From FEN-1219 sp036563665 (lineage in GTDB: Bacteria > Pseudomonadota > Gammaproteobacteria > Steroidobacterales > Rariloculaceae), in assembly GCA_036563665.1 (NCBI GenBank), contig DATCLY010000029.1, forward strand, positions 1-64,000: a stretch of 64,000 nt of DNA, written 5' to 3'. Both the position numbers and the translations under genes were made by a program. Below the pieces are notes generated by a model, which saw only the letters and a program-made list of their open reading frames with translations, did no database searches and was not told where the DNA came from. Position 1 is the first letter of the stretch. The number at the start of each line of letters is the position of its first letter. Below are positions 51,719-60,207 of this stretch, piece by piece.

Positions 51719-51724
51719 TTGACA
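51719..51724 (+). promoter_or_regulatory. TTGACA hexamer, possible -35 of the sugar dehydrogenase
   Basis: A perfect TTGACA 60 bases before ATG 51784, but the best -10 (TACGAC at 51739) is only 14 bases downstream, too short for a typical sigma-70 promoter. The 51574-51783 gap otherwise shows only a worn REP-like stretch near 51681. Confidence 0.2.
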
Positions 51725-51783
51725 CCGCGGGACCGGTGTACGACAGTGGGGCCGGTCAGACCGGAGTCGATCGAGGGGAGGTC

Positions 51784-53004
51784 ATGCGCAGCTTCACGCA
51801 GGCCGTGGTCGGCCTGTGCCTCGGCTTGCTGGCGCTGTCCGCGGCGGCGCAGCGAAGCGTCCCGTTCCGCAACGGCATTCCCGTCGCGCCCACCGGTATT
51901 CCCCGCGTGCCGCTGCCTTCGGAGCCCGTGGAGTACGCCACGGCCGAAGGGCAGGACATCCGCGTCACGGTCTACGCGCGCGGCCTCGAGCGGCCCTGGA
52001 GCCTCGCGTTCCTGCCGGACGGCGCCATGCTCGTCACGGAGCGCGTCGGGCGGCTGCGCCTGATCCGCGACGGCGAGCTGCTGCCCGAGCCGGTCGCCGG
52101 TCTGCCGGAAGTGCGGGCTCAGGGTCTTTCGGGCCTCATGGACCTCGCGCTGCACCCGCGTTTCGAGGACAACCGCTTCGTCTACTTCTCCTACGTGAAG
52201 CCCAAGGGGGAGAACGGCTCGCTCGCGGTGGGGCGGGGCGTCTGGAACGGACAGGCGCTGACGGACGTGCGCGACGTCTTCGTCGCCCACGGCACGCCGA
52301 GCGTCTCGCGGATCACCTTCGACCACGACGGCCTGCTGTACGTCTCGCTCGCGGGCGGCATGGGCGACGTGGCCCAGGACCCGCAGAGCCTCGCGGGCAA
52401 GGTGCTCAGGCTGCGCGACGACGGCAGCGTGCCCGCCGACAACCCCTTCGTGGGTGACAGCCGCTATCGGCCGGAGATCTTCACGCTCGGCCACCGGAGC
52501 CCGCTGGCGCTCGCGGTGCATCCCGTGACCGGGGAGGTGTGGGAGAGCGAGAACGGCCCGAACGGCGGCGACGAGCTCAACGTGCTCGAGCCGGGCGCGA
52601 ACTATGGCTGGCCGCTCGTGAGCCTCGGCCGCACCTACCCCGGGCCGTGGCAGGGCAGCCTCTCGCGGGAGGGCTACAAGGACCCGATCGTCTACTGGAC
52701 GCCGTCGATCGCCACATCCGGCCTCACTTTTTATACCGGCGACGCGCTGCCGAAGTGGAAAGGCGACGTGTTCGTCGGCGCGCTGCGCATGGGCGAGATC
52801 CCGGGCACGGGCCACCTGCAGCGCATCCTCTTCAATGAGCGCATGGAAGAGCTGCGCCGCGAGATGCTGCTCGTGGATTTGCGCCAGCGCATCCGCGACG
52901 TGCGCCAGGGCCCGGACGGGCTGCTCTACCTGCTCACGGACGAGGACGACGGGGCGGTGCTGCGCATCGAGCCGGCAGAGCCGCGCGTGTCGTCGGCCCA
53001 GTGA
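51784..53004 (+). CDS. PQQ-dependent sugar dehydrogenase (soluble six-blade type)
   Basis: 406 residues from ATG 51784 with GAGG upstream. Signal (VVGLCLGLLALSAAAQ). Six-bladed propeller with YARGLERPWSLAFLPDGAMLVTERVGRLRLI, LSGLMDLALHPRFEDNRFVYFSYV, RITFDHDGLLYVSLAGG, IFTLGHRSPLALAVHP, WESENGPNGGDELNVLEPGANYGWPLVSLG and DVRQGPDGLLYLLTDEDDG. The catalytic histidine region (GHRSPLAL) and NYGWP motif are those of soluble glucose dehydrogenase/YliI-like aldose dehydrogenases. It oxidises sugars in the periplasm. Third PQQ enzyme in this window, unrelated in fold to the other two. Confidence 0.9.
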   Translation: MRSFTQAVVGLCLGLLALSAAAQRSVPFRNGIPVAPTGIPRVPLPSEPVEYATAEGQDIRVTVYARGLERPWSLAFLPDGAMLVTERVGRLRLIRDGELLPEPVAGLPEVRAQGLSGLMDLALHPRFEDNRFVYFSYVKPKGENGSLAVGRGVWNGQALTDVRDVFVAHGTPSVSRITFDHDGLLYVSLAGGMGDVAQDPQSLAGKVLRLRDDGSVPADNPFVGDSRYRPEIFTLGHRSPLALAVHPVTGEVWESENGPNGGDELNVLEPGANYGWPLVSLGRTYPGPWQGSLSREGYKDPIVYWTPSIATSGLTFYTGDALPKWKGDVFVGALRMGEIPGTGHLQRILFNERMEELRREMLLVDLRQRIRDVRQGPDGLLYLLTDEDDGAVLRIEPAEPRVSSAQ

Positions 53005-53024
53005 GGGCGGACTGCTTCGCCGCC

Positions 53025-53042
53025 GCGGAGCGCACGCTCCGC
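53025..53042 (+). terminator. Short hairpin after the sugar dehydrogenase
   Basis: GCGGAGC-GCAC-GCTCCGC, a seven-base perfect stem with a four-base loop, 21 bases after the stop. No run of T follows, so termination is only possible; it could be a transcript-end stabiliser. Confidence 0.35.
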
Positions 53043-53093
53043 GACGGACGCGGTTGTATCCACTTTCTGGGATTTCCCATCTTTTAGTAAAGA

Positions 53094-53116
53094 CGCCGCT
53101 CGGCCCACGAGCGGCG
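53094..53116 (+). terminator. Nine-base GC hairpin in the gap before the FG-GAP gene
   Basis: CGCCGCTCG-GCCCA-CGAGCGGCG, a perfect nine-base stem with a five-base loop. It lies upstream of the sigma-54 promoter, between the sugar dehydrogenase and the surface-protein operon. It could end transcription from the left despite lacking a T tract. Confidence 0.4.
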
Positions 53117-53166
53117 CCTCCCGCCCGTTGCCGCTCATCGCAACGGTTCTGCGCCCTGCCACCGTT

Positions 53167-53182
53167 CGGCACGTTTCTTGCT
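53167..53182 (+). promoter_or_regulatory. Sigma-54 (-24/-12) promoter for the FG-GAP/acyltransferase/CapK operon
   Basis: CGGCACGTTTCTTGCT: one mismatch to TGGCACG-N4-TTGCW, with GG (53168-53169) and GC (53180-53181) ten bases apart. A start near 53193 would give a 95-base leader to ATG 53288. Upstream at 53125-53146 is an inverted repeat CCGTTGC-N8-GCAACGG whose TTGC/GCAA halves are the same as in the palindromes of the other loci, but spaced by eight bases instead of seven. Confidence 0.75.
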
Positions 53183-53287
53183 CTTCGCTCGTAAAGGAAC
53201 TCGAACGAAGCGAACAGTCATCCGAACGATCGCCGACCCGCGTCCCGCGAGGGCGCCAGGGGCGACGCATGCTGGGAGGACCGGTCC

Positions 53288-56041
53288 ATGCAACACTCGC
53301 TCGAATCCCCCTCTGTCCCCGAGCAGGCCTCGGCCATCGAGAACGCCGAGGCGCGATGGGAGAGCGGGGGGCCGCCGCGGGTGATCGCCCTGGCGTTGCT
53401 CTGCGGGTGCCTCGCGGGAGCCGCGCACGGGCAAGGCTTGCCGTTCACGGAGAGCTTCGACAACCAGACGTTTCGCGACCCGACCCGCACGCGCGCGTCG
53501 AGCTGGGGCGAGGGGGCAAGCCCCGGGCAGCTCAAGCTCAGCACCGCGGAAGCGCTCGCGTCCACGTTCAGCGAAGCCACGGTCCCCGTGGACCTTCCGG
53601 GCGAGTTCATCACCCGCGCGCTGGCGCTCGGCGACCTCGACGGCGACGGCGATCTCGACCTCGCCGAGGGCGCCAGCGGCATGAGCGGCGTCTATCACTG
53701 GGATTCGACCGTCGGCCAGTTCGCTGCGCGCGTGCCGTTCGAGCCCACGAGCGCGAACACGCGCGGCATCGCCGTCGGGGACGTGGACGCCGACGGCGAT
53801 CTGGACGTCGTCACCGGCAATCTGGACTCTCCTCCGCGGCTCTTTCTGAACGCGGGCGACGGCGTCACCTTCACCGGCTTCAACGTCTCGCCGGCCGGTC
53901 GGCGCACGGACCACGTGGGGCTCGTCGACGTGAACCTCGACGGCTTCCTGGACGTGGTGACTGCCAATCATACGGGCTTCAGGAACGCCATCTATTTCAA
54001 TACGGGCGACCCGCTGCAGCCTTTCGGCCCGAACGGCGTTCCTGCCGTCGACATCAGCACGGCGGGCGACAACACCCAACAGCTCGTTTGGGGTGACGTC
54101 GACAACGACGGCGACATCGATTTCGTCGCGTTGAACGAGAATCAGGTCAACAAGCTCCACGGGAACCGCGGCGACGGCACGTTCTCGAACACGAGCATCG
54201 GCGACGAGGCCGAAGACTCGCAGGCCGGGGCGCTCGGCGACCTGAACGGCGACGGTTTCCTCGATCTGGTCGTCGCCAACGGCGCGCCGCCGGGAGCGAC
54301 CAAAGTCTATCTGAACACGGTCGCTCCCCCCGATTCGCCGGGGCGCTTCGTCGTGCCGGGCGTGCCGCTGCCGGACTCCCCGAGCTTCGCGCATTCCGTG
54401 CGGCTCGCGGACGCCGACAACGACGGCGACCTGGACATCTTCCTGAGCACCGCGGGCCCGGCGCCCGCTTCGCAGACCAACCGCCTGTACCTCAACGACG
54501 GCGCCGGCACGTTCTCCACTTACGTCCTCCTCGGCGCGTCGATCGACATCACCAACTCGGGCGCCGTGGGCGACGTCGACAACGACGGCGATCTCGACTA
54601 CGTCGCGGGCAACGAGAACCGGGACCCGGCGAACGTGGCCATCCCCGCCGTGAATCGACTGTTCCTGAACGGCGGCACTCCCACGGGCACGCAGGCGCCG
54701 CAGCTGCGCGGCGTGGCGTCGTCTTTGCGAGTGGACGCGGAGAGCGCGCCCATCGCGAGCGTCCGGCTGCGGGTAAACGGCGCGATCGGCGCCCACAATT
54801 CGGCGGACTTCTGGGTGTCCGCGAACGGCGGCCTCGGTTGGGTGCACGCCATGCCGAACCGGCCGGTGGCGATCCCGCCGGCCAAGCAGGGGACGGACTT
54901 GCGGTGGCGCGTGGAGATCTCGTCGAGCTCGCCGAACCCCGCGCTCGGGGCCGGCGCCTTCGCCCTCGACGACGTGGTGCTCGAGCTCAACACCTCGGCG
55001 CCCACCCGCGCCGCGCCGATCGGCGATCAATCCGGTACCCAGAACACGCCGTTCGGGCCGCTGGACGCCGCGTTCACCGACGCGGACGGCGACCGCGTGT
55101 TCCACTCGCTCGCCGGTCTGCCGGACGGCACCGGCATCACGATCGACCCGCTCACGGGCGTGATCGGCGGCGTTCCCACGAACGCGGACGCCATGGCTTC
55201 GCCGATCGCGGTGACCCTCATCGCGACGGACGGCGGGCTCAGGACCGAGCAGCCGTTCACGCTCACGGTGGCGAACGTCAACGACGCCCCGGTGTTCACG
55301 AGCACGCCGGTGACCACGGCGACGGGCGGCACGCCCTACGCCTACACCGTGACGGTGGCGGATCCGGACGTGGGCGACGTCGTCGCCATCACCGCGGCCG
55401 CGCTGCCGGCGTGGCTCACGCTCACCGACCACGGCAACGGCACCGCCACGCTGTCCGGCACGCCGAGCGATGCGGACGCGGGCGCGCACGCCGTGAGCCT
55501 CGTCGCCACGGACGCGGGCGGCGCCACGGCTCCGCAGGACTTCACCGTGTCCGTCGCCGCCGCCGGGGCCAACGCTCCGCCGGCCTTCACCAGCACGGCG
55601 CCGACGACGGCGACGGTGGGCACGGAATACGTGTACGCGATCGTCGCCGCCGATCCGAACGGGGAGCCCGTGACGATTTCGGCACCCATTTTGCCTGCCT
55701 GGCTCGTGCTGACCGACCATGGCGACGGCACCGCCGAGCTGCGCGGCACGCCCGCGGCGGCCGATGTGGGAGACCATCCGGTGGCCCTTGCCGCGGCGGA
55801 CGCGCAGGGGGCTACGGCTCCGCAGGAGTTCGTCATCACGGTGGCCGCGGCAGGCGGCAGCGCGCCGCAGAACCCCGAACAGCCGCCGCCGAGCGGCGGG
55901 GCCGCGAGCGGCGGCGGTGGCGGTGGTGGCGGCGGCGGCGCGGCCGGGCTGCTCGAGCTCTTGGGCGTGGTGTTGCTCGCAGCGCTGCGCCCGCGGCGGC
56001 CCGCCCGTGCCGGACGGCTCGCTCGAGCGAGATGTATGTAA
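53288..56041 (+). CDS. Large surface protein: FG-GAP repeats, cadherin-like domains, GlyGly-CTERM-like tail
   Basis: 917 residues. A late signal segment (VIALALLCGCLAGAAHGQ) is followed by seven FG-GAP/VCBS repeats with calcium-binding DxDxDG loops (GDLDGDGDLDLAEG, GDVDADGDLDVVTGN, DVNLDGFLDVVTAN, GDVDNDGDIDFVALN, GDLNGDGFLDLVVANG, ADADNDGDLDIFLST, GDVDNDGDLDYVAGN). Residues about 570-850 have three cadherin/Ig-like modules (FTDADGDRVFHSLAGLPDGTGI, VTVADPDVGDVVAI...). The end is a run of glycines, a hydrophobic helix (AAGLLELLGVVLLAAL) and RPRRPARAGRLARARCM: the layout of a GlyGly-CTERM sorting tail processed by rhombosortase, although the basic tail is longer than usual. No such protease is in the window. 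The last bases overlap the acyltransferase start. Confidence 0.82.
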   Translation: MQHSLESPSVPEQASAIENAEARWESGGPPRVIALALLCGCLAGAAHGQGLPFTESFDNQTFRDPTRTRASSWGEGASPGQLKLSTAEALASTFSEATVPVDLPGEFITRALALGDLDGDGDLDLAEGASGMSGVYHWDSTVGQFAARVPFEPTSANTRGIAVGDVDADGDLDVVTGNLDSPPRLFLNAGDGVTFTGFNVSPAGRRTDHVGLVDVNLDGFLDVVTANHTGFRNAIYFNTGDPLQPFGPNGVPAVDISTAGDNTQQLVWGDVDNDGDIDFVALNENQVNKLHGNRGDGTFSNTSIGDEAEDSQAGALGDLNGDGFLDLVVANGAPPGATKVYLNTVAPPDSPGRFVVPGVPLPDSPSFAHSVRLADADNDGDLDIFLSTAGPAPASQTNRLYLNDGAGTFSTYVLLGASIDITNSGAVGDVDNDGDLDYVAGNENRDPANVAIPAVNRLFLNGGTPTGTQAPQLRGVASSLRVDAESAPIASVRLRVNGAIGAHNSADFWVSANGGLGWVHAMPNRPVAIPPAKQGTDLRWRVEISSSSPNPALGAGAFALDDVVLELNTSAPTRAAPIGDQSGTQNTPFGPLDAAFTDADGDRVFHSLAGLPDGTGITIDPLTGVIGGVPTNADAMASPIAVTLIATDGGLRTEQPFTLTVANVNDAPVFTSTPVTTATGGTPYAYTVTVADPDVGDVVAITAAALPAWLTLTDHGNGTATLSGTPSDADAGAHAVSLVATDAGGATAPQDFTVSVAAAGANAPPAFTSTAPTTATVGTEYVYAIVAADPNGEPVTISAPILPAWLVLTDHGDGTAELRGTPAAADVGDHPVALAAADAQGATAPQEFVITVAAAGGSAPQNPEQPPPSGGAASGGGGGGGGGGAAGLLELLGVVLLAALRPRRPARAGRLARARCM

Positions 56042-56688
56042 GAAACAAGCTCGACTATGTGCGCAGCGCGCTGCGCGATCCGTTCGAGGCCATGCGCCTG
56101 CTGCGGACCGCCCTGGCCACGTTCAAGTTTCGTTACCTCATGCGATGCGCCGGACCTGGCTGCATCTTCGGAGTGGGAAACCGGATCATCAACGCGCGCA
56201 ACGTGCGCATCGGTGCGCGCTGCTTGTTTCAGGATTCGATCTACATACGCGCCGGCCTGCATGGCCGCATCACGATAGGTGATCGCGTGGCGGTCAACAG
56301 CTTCTGCCAGCTCTACGGCCACGGCGGCATCGAGATCGGCGACGAGAGCCAGCTCGGCCCGGGCACGCTCATCACCACCACCGAGCACGACTACTCGGAC
56401 CGGAATCTCCGCGAGCGTTTCGCGCCCGTGAAGGTGGGTCGCCACGTGTGGGTCGGCGCCAACGTCACGATTCTTGCAGGCGTGACGATCGGCGACGGCG
56501 CCGTCATCGGCGCCGGAGCGGTGGTCCGCCAGGACGTTCCGCCGCGCACGCTGGCGGTCGGCGTGCCCGCCCGGGTCGTGAAGGAGCTCGGCGAGCACGC
56601 CGGACACGAGAAGGCGCGGCCGGTTGCGGAGCGACACGGATTGGAACGTTGGAGGACGCGTGCAAATGCCGATGGCAGTGCTTCATAA
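56032..56688 (+). CDS. Acyltransferase, left-handed beta-helix (LbH) family
   Basis: 218 residues from ATG 56032, overlapping the surface-protein stop by ten bases. Hexapeptide repeats: IFGVGNRIINARNVRIGARC, RITIGDRVAVNSFCQLYGHGGIEIGDESQLGPG, HDYSDRN, VKVGRHVWVGANVTILAGVTIGDGAVIGAGAVVRQDVPP, ending in GVPARVVKEL. Typical of O-acetyltransferases acting on polysaccharides (WcaF/NodL-type), with the CoA-binding last coils. Its C-terminal basic tail extends into the start of the CapK gene. Probably decorates the surface polysaccharide. Confidence 0.85.
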   Translation: MYVRNKLDYVRSALRDPFEAMRLLRTALATFKFRYLMRCAGPGCIFGVGNRIINARNVRIGARCLFQDSIYIRAGLHGRITIGDRVAVNSFCQLYGHGGIEIGDESQLGPGTLITTTEHDYSDRNLRERFAPVKVGRHVWVGANVTILAGVTIGDGAVIGAGAVVRQDVPPRTLAVGVPARVVKELGEHAGHEKARPVAERHGLERWRTRANADGSAS

Positions 56689-58024
56689 AGGCATCTATCA
56701 CGGTATCCAGCTGTTGCGCGGTCGGCCCACGGTTGCCTACATGCACAAGCTCGCGCAGTGGGACGCGCTCGAGGCGAAGACCTACTCCGCGCTCTGCGAG
56801 CGCCGGCTCGCGCGCGCGCTCGAGCATGCGAAGCGGCGCGTGCCGCTCTACTCGAGCGGTCCATGGCGCGCGGTGCGGGACGACGCCGCTCACGACATCA
56901 GGAACTGGCCCGTGCTCGAGCGGCACGTGATTCGCGAGGAGCGCGACCGGCTCCTCGCGGACTGGGGCGCCATGGAGCGGCCGTCGCTCCACGTTCGACG
57001 CTCGTCCGGCTCGAGCGGTGCGCCCGTTGAAGTGGTTTGGGACACGCAGGCGATGGCTTGGAGCTGGGCCGCCGAGTATCACCCCATGCGGTGGCACGGG
57101 CTCGGGATCGGAGTGAAGACGCTGCGGATCTGGGGCTCGGCGAACGCGCTCGAGAACTGGGTGCTCAATCGCCACTTCGTGCGCACGGACGCGCTCACCA
57201 CGGCGGAGCTCGAGAAGGCGTATCGCTACCTGCTCGAGGAGCGGCCCACGCTCGTCTGGGGCGTGCCGTCCGCCGTGGCGCAGCTCGCCCGCTACGTCGC
57301 CGAGCGGCCCACGGAGCGGCGGCTCGTGCCGTTCGCGAAGGTGGGCGGCGAGCAGGTCTATCAGTTCCAGCGCGAGGAGATCCGCCGAGCCCTCGGCGCG
57401 CGGGTCATCGAGGCGTACGGCTGCACGGAGATGGGGCCGATCGCCGCGGAGTGTCCGCTGGGATCGATGCACGTGATCGCCACGAACGTGCTCGTCGAGG
57501 TCTTCCGCGGCGACACGCCGCTGCCGGTGGGCGAGCACGGCGACCTCGTGCTGACCACGCTGATCAACCGCGGGATGCCGCTCGTGCGCTGCCGCGTCGG
57601 CGACAGCGGCCGGCTGTCGCCGGAGCGGTGCGCTTGCGGTCTGCCGCTGCCCGTGTTGACCGACCTGCGGGGCCGCAACGCCGACATGCTGCTCGCCGTG
57701 GACGGCACGCCGGTGCACGGCTCCGCCCTCGGCCAGGCGCTACACCGCTACCGCGACAAGCCGCCGCTCGCGCGCGTGCGCCAGATCCTGTTCGAGCAGA
57801 TGGACGAGCGTCGGTGGACGATCCAGGTGGAGTCGGACGACGGCATCGAGCAAGACACCCTGAATCGGCAGGTGACGGAGCTGCTGCAGGAGACTTTCGG
57901 CTCGGGGTGCTCGGCCGAGGTCAGAGTGGTGCCGACGATCCCGCGCGAGCCGTCGGGCAAGTACCGCTACTATCGCGCGGCGCACTCCGCTCAGCAGGCG
58001 GCCGAGCAATGCGTGATGCACTGA
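56666..58024 (+). CDS. Phenylacetate-CoA-ligase-like adenylate-forming protein (CapK family)
   Basis: 452 residues from ATG 56666, which has GGAGG ten bases upstream and overlaps the acyltransferase end. Adenylate-forming fold: RRSSGSSGAPVEVVWD (phosphate-binding loop), LVWGVPSAVAQLARYVAERP, VIEAYGCTEMGPIAAECPLG, LVLTTLINRGMPLVRCRVGDSGRL, and the C-terminal PREPSGKYRYYR with the catalytic lysine. It would activate a carboxylate as AMP or CoA ester. CapK homologues accompany capsule and exopolysaccharide clusters, where the exact substrate is usually unknown. It ends 17 bases from the convergent flippase gene. Confidence 0.85.
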   Translation: MPMAVLHKGIYHGIQLLRGRPTVAYMHKLAQWDALEAKTYSALCERRLARALEHAKRRVPLYSSGPWRAVRDDAAHDIRNWPVLERHVIREERDRLLADWGAMERPSLHVRRSSGSSGAPVEVVWDTQAMAWSWAAEYHPMRWHGLGIGVKTLRIWGSANALENWVLNRHFVRTDALTTAELEKAYRYLLEERPTLVWGVPSAVAQLARYVAERPTERRLVPFAKVGGEQVYQFQREEIRRALGARVIEAYGCTEMGPIAAECPLGSMHVIATNVLVEVFRGDTPLPVGEHGDLVLTTLINRGMPLVRCRVGDSGRLSPERCACGLPLPVLTDLRGRNADMLLAVDGTPVHGSALGQALHRYRDKPPLARVRQILFEQMDERRWTIQVESDDGIEQDTLNRQVTELLQETFGSGCSAEVRVVPTIPREPSGKYRYYRAAHSAQQAAEQCVMH

Positions 58025-58042
58025 GCGCAGCGTCCGCCGCCG

Positions 58043-59029
58043 TCAGGAAGGCGTCACGCCTTTGGGCGGACGGATGCTGCGCGCCTGCGCGGTATAGACG
58101 AACCACCACGGCATCCAGAGAAGGATTTGCAAAACGCGCCCCACCAGCGAGAGGGCGAGCGCCTCCGCCGCCGGCACGCCGGTCATGCCGAGCAGCAGGA
58201 TCATGATGCCTTCGAACACGCCGATGCCGTCGATGGTAACGGGCAGGCGCGTAATGATCATCGACAGCGGCACTACGCCCGTGAGGAACAGCAGGCCCAC
58301 ATCGATGCCGAGCGCCTGCGCGGTGAGCCACATGCCGAGGACGACGAAATACTGCTCGACGAGCGTGAGCACGAAAAAACCGGAGATCACGTCGCCGTTC
58401 GCGCCGTAGCCCGCATAGATACCGTGAAAATGCCGCAGTCGGCGCACGATGCGGGATTCGCGCACGCGCGGCGGCAGCATGCGCACCACGCGATCGAACA
58501 GCCGGTCGTTGAACGACAGCGACACGGAGACCGCTCCGCCGAGCAGCACGCCCGCGCTCGCGACCCATAGCGCGTCGAATCGCTCGTCGGCGAGGCCGAT
58601 GGCCGACAGGATCATGATCCCGATCAGCCCGAAGAACAGCGACGCGACGAAGCCCACGAGCCGCTCCACCACGATCGAGGCGAACACCTCGTAGCCGTCG
58701 AGTCCCTCGCGCGAAGCCATGTAGCCGCGGATCGCGTCGGCCCCCACCGTGGCGGGCAGGAACATGCCCCACACCATGGCGGTGCAGTAAATCTTGACCG
58801 TCTGCACGAGCGGCAGGCCGAGGCCGCGCGAGCGCAGCAGCACGAGCCACTTGTAGCTCATGAGGAAGCGGTCGAGCGTGAGGACCAGGAAGGCGAGCAG
58901 CAGATACACGGGGTCCGCGCGCACGATGCTGCCCCAGACCTCCTCGAGGCCGTCCACGTTGTAGACGATCACCGCCGCGAGCGCGACGCTGACGGTCACC
59001 CGAAGCAAAGTATTGAGTCGAGCGTTCAA
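58043..59029 (-). CDS. Lysylphosphatidylglycerol-synthase-type flippase-like membrane protein
   Basis: 328 residues from TTG 59029; TTGA overlaps the stop of the glycosyltransferase, so the longer ORF is rejected. Eight or so membrane helices. It contains YLLLAFLVLTLDRFLMSYKWLVLLRSRGL, VKIYCTAMVWGMFLPATVGADAIRGY, VERLVGFVASLFFGLIGIMIL and PLSMIITRLPVTIDGIGVFEGIMILLL, the UPF0104/AglD-like (LPG synthase TM) pattern; the ITxxPVTIDGIGVFEG stretch is the family mark. Such proteins are usually tied to glycan or lipid transfer across the membrane. Last gene of the asnB-deacetylase-GT-flippase operon. Confidence 0.86.
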   Translation of the reverse strand: MNARLNTLLRVTVSVALAAVIVYNVDGLEEVWGSIVRADPVYLLLAFLVLTLDRFLMSYKWLVLLRSRGLGLPLVQTVKIYCTAMVWGMFLPATVGADAIRGYMASREGLDGYEVFASIVVERLVGFVASLFFGLIGIMILSAIGLADERFDALWVASAGVLLGGAVSVSLSFNDRLFDRVVRMLPPRVRESRIVRRLRHFHGIYAGYGANGDVISGFFVLTLVEQYFVVLGMWLTAQALGIDVGLLFLTGVVPLSMIITRLPVTIDGIGVFEGIMILLLGMTGVPAAEALALSLVGRVLQILLWMPWWFVYTAQARSIRPPKGVTPS

Positions 59030-60195
59030 GCGGCGAGCGCCCTCCTTGGCGCGAGCGTGTCGAAGACGGTGAGCGTGCGTTGCGCGGTGAGCTCCCAGCG
59101 AAAGCGCTTCACGCGGCGCAGCCCCGCGGACCGCAGCGCATCGCGGCGCTCGGGCGACGAGGCGAGCTCCGTGAGCGCGGCGGCGATGTCCTCCTCGTCG
59201 TACGGGTCCACGAGCCGTACGGCGTCGCCGCCGATCTCGGGGCAGGCGCCGGTCGCGGGCACGATGGCGGGACATCCGCAGGCGAGCGATTCCACGAGCG
59301 GGAACGCGAAGCTCTCGTTGAGCGTGACGAGCACGAAGAACTCGGCGAGCTGATACCCCATGTGGATTCGCTCATGGGGAATGAATCCGGTGAAGTGGAC
59401 GCCTTCGAGCGCGGCGTCGTCGAATCCCCGCCGCCGCAGGTACCGGTCGATGTCGCGCCCCGCCACGACCAGCGGCAGCGTGCCGCCGCGCTCGCGATAG
59501 CGGCGGTAGGCACGCAGCAAGCGCTCGTTGTTGCCGCCCGGGTATTCGGGCATCTTGCCGTGGCCGGTGTGATACGTGCGGGCCACCGTGAAGATGAACC
59601 GCTCCGGCAGGCGGTACTCCCGGCGGAACTCCGCCAGCGCCTCCTCGTTGCGACGCGCATTGAAATGAGGCGCCGGCGCCGCGTAGGTGACGGTCACGCG
59701 GCCGGGATCGATCTTCACGTACTTGCTCAAGTCCGCCACCACGGTCTCGGAGATCGCGAGCAGCCGGTCGGCGGCGCGCAAGTAGAGCGGCAGCGTGAGG
59801 CGAATGTAGAGATTGTCCCACCACTGATAGTTTTGCGGATTCACGTACCAGTCGGATCCCTGGAGCACGAACGTCTTGGGGCGCCGCGACAGGAGCGGCA
59901 CCGAGAACTTGGGATTGAATATGAGGTCGGCGTTCTCGCGGCGCGCCACGAGCGGGACGGCCACCTGATCCCAGAGGGTCTTGAGCGGCGCGTGCACGAC
60001 GCGCACGTCAGCATTGGGATGCTCGGCGAACGCCCGCGCGTTCTTGGCGCTCGGCAGCAGGATCAGGTAACGCGTGCACGGATCGAGCGGCAGCAGGTGC
60101 GCGAGCAGGTTGCGCGCGTACACGCCGAGCCCGTCTTCCTGGTCGAGCATGCGAGCCATGACGCAGATCACGCGATCCTCCATGGCGCTCTCCAT
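59026..60195 (-). CDS. Glycosyltransferase, GT4 family
   Basis: 389 residues from ATG 60195 (ATG 60183 is possible). GT-B enzyme: N-domain MEDRVICVMARMLDQEDGLGVYARNLL, acceptor part LWDQVAVPLVARRENADLIFNPKFSVPLL, and the donor domain FTVARTYHTGHGKMPEYPG, IHMGYQLAEFFVLVTLNESFAFPLVESLACGCPAIVPATGACPEIGGDAV with an intact EX7E motif. Its N-terminal half is close to that of the GT at 7484. It is 12 bases from the deacetylase and overlaps the flippase, so it is part of a tight operon. Confidence 0.9.
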   Translation of the reverse strand: MESAMEDRVICVMARMLDQEDGLGVYARNLLAHLLPLDPCTRYLILLPSAKNARAFAEHPNADVRVVHAPLKTLWDQVAVPLVARRENADLIFNPKFSVPLLSRRPKTFVLQGSDWYVNPQNYQWWDNLYIRLTLPLYLRAADRLLAISETVVADLSKYVKIDPGRVTVTYAAPAPHFNARRNEEALAEFRREYRLPERFIFTVARTYHTGHGKMPEYPGGNNERLLRAYRRYRERGGTLPLVVAGRDIDRYLRRRGFDDAALEGVHFTGFIPHERIHMGYQLAEFFVLVTLNESFAFPLVESLACGCPAIVPATGACPEIGGDAVRLVDPYDEEDIAAALTELASSPERRDALRSAGLRRVKRFRWELTAQRTLTVFDTLAPRRALAA

Positions 60196-60207
60196 GATCG
60201 AATCATC

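Noticed and set aside
53288..56041. PEP-CTERM assignment for the surface protein
   Set aside because: There is no PEP motif before the hydrophobic helix; the glycine run fits GlyGly-CTERM better.
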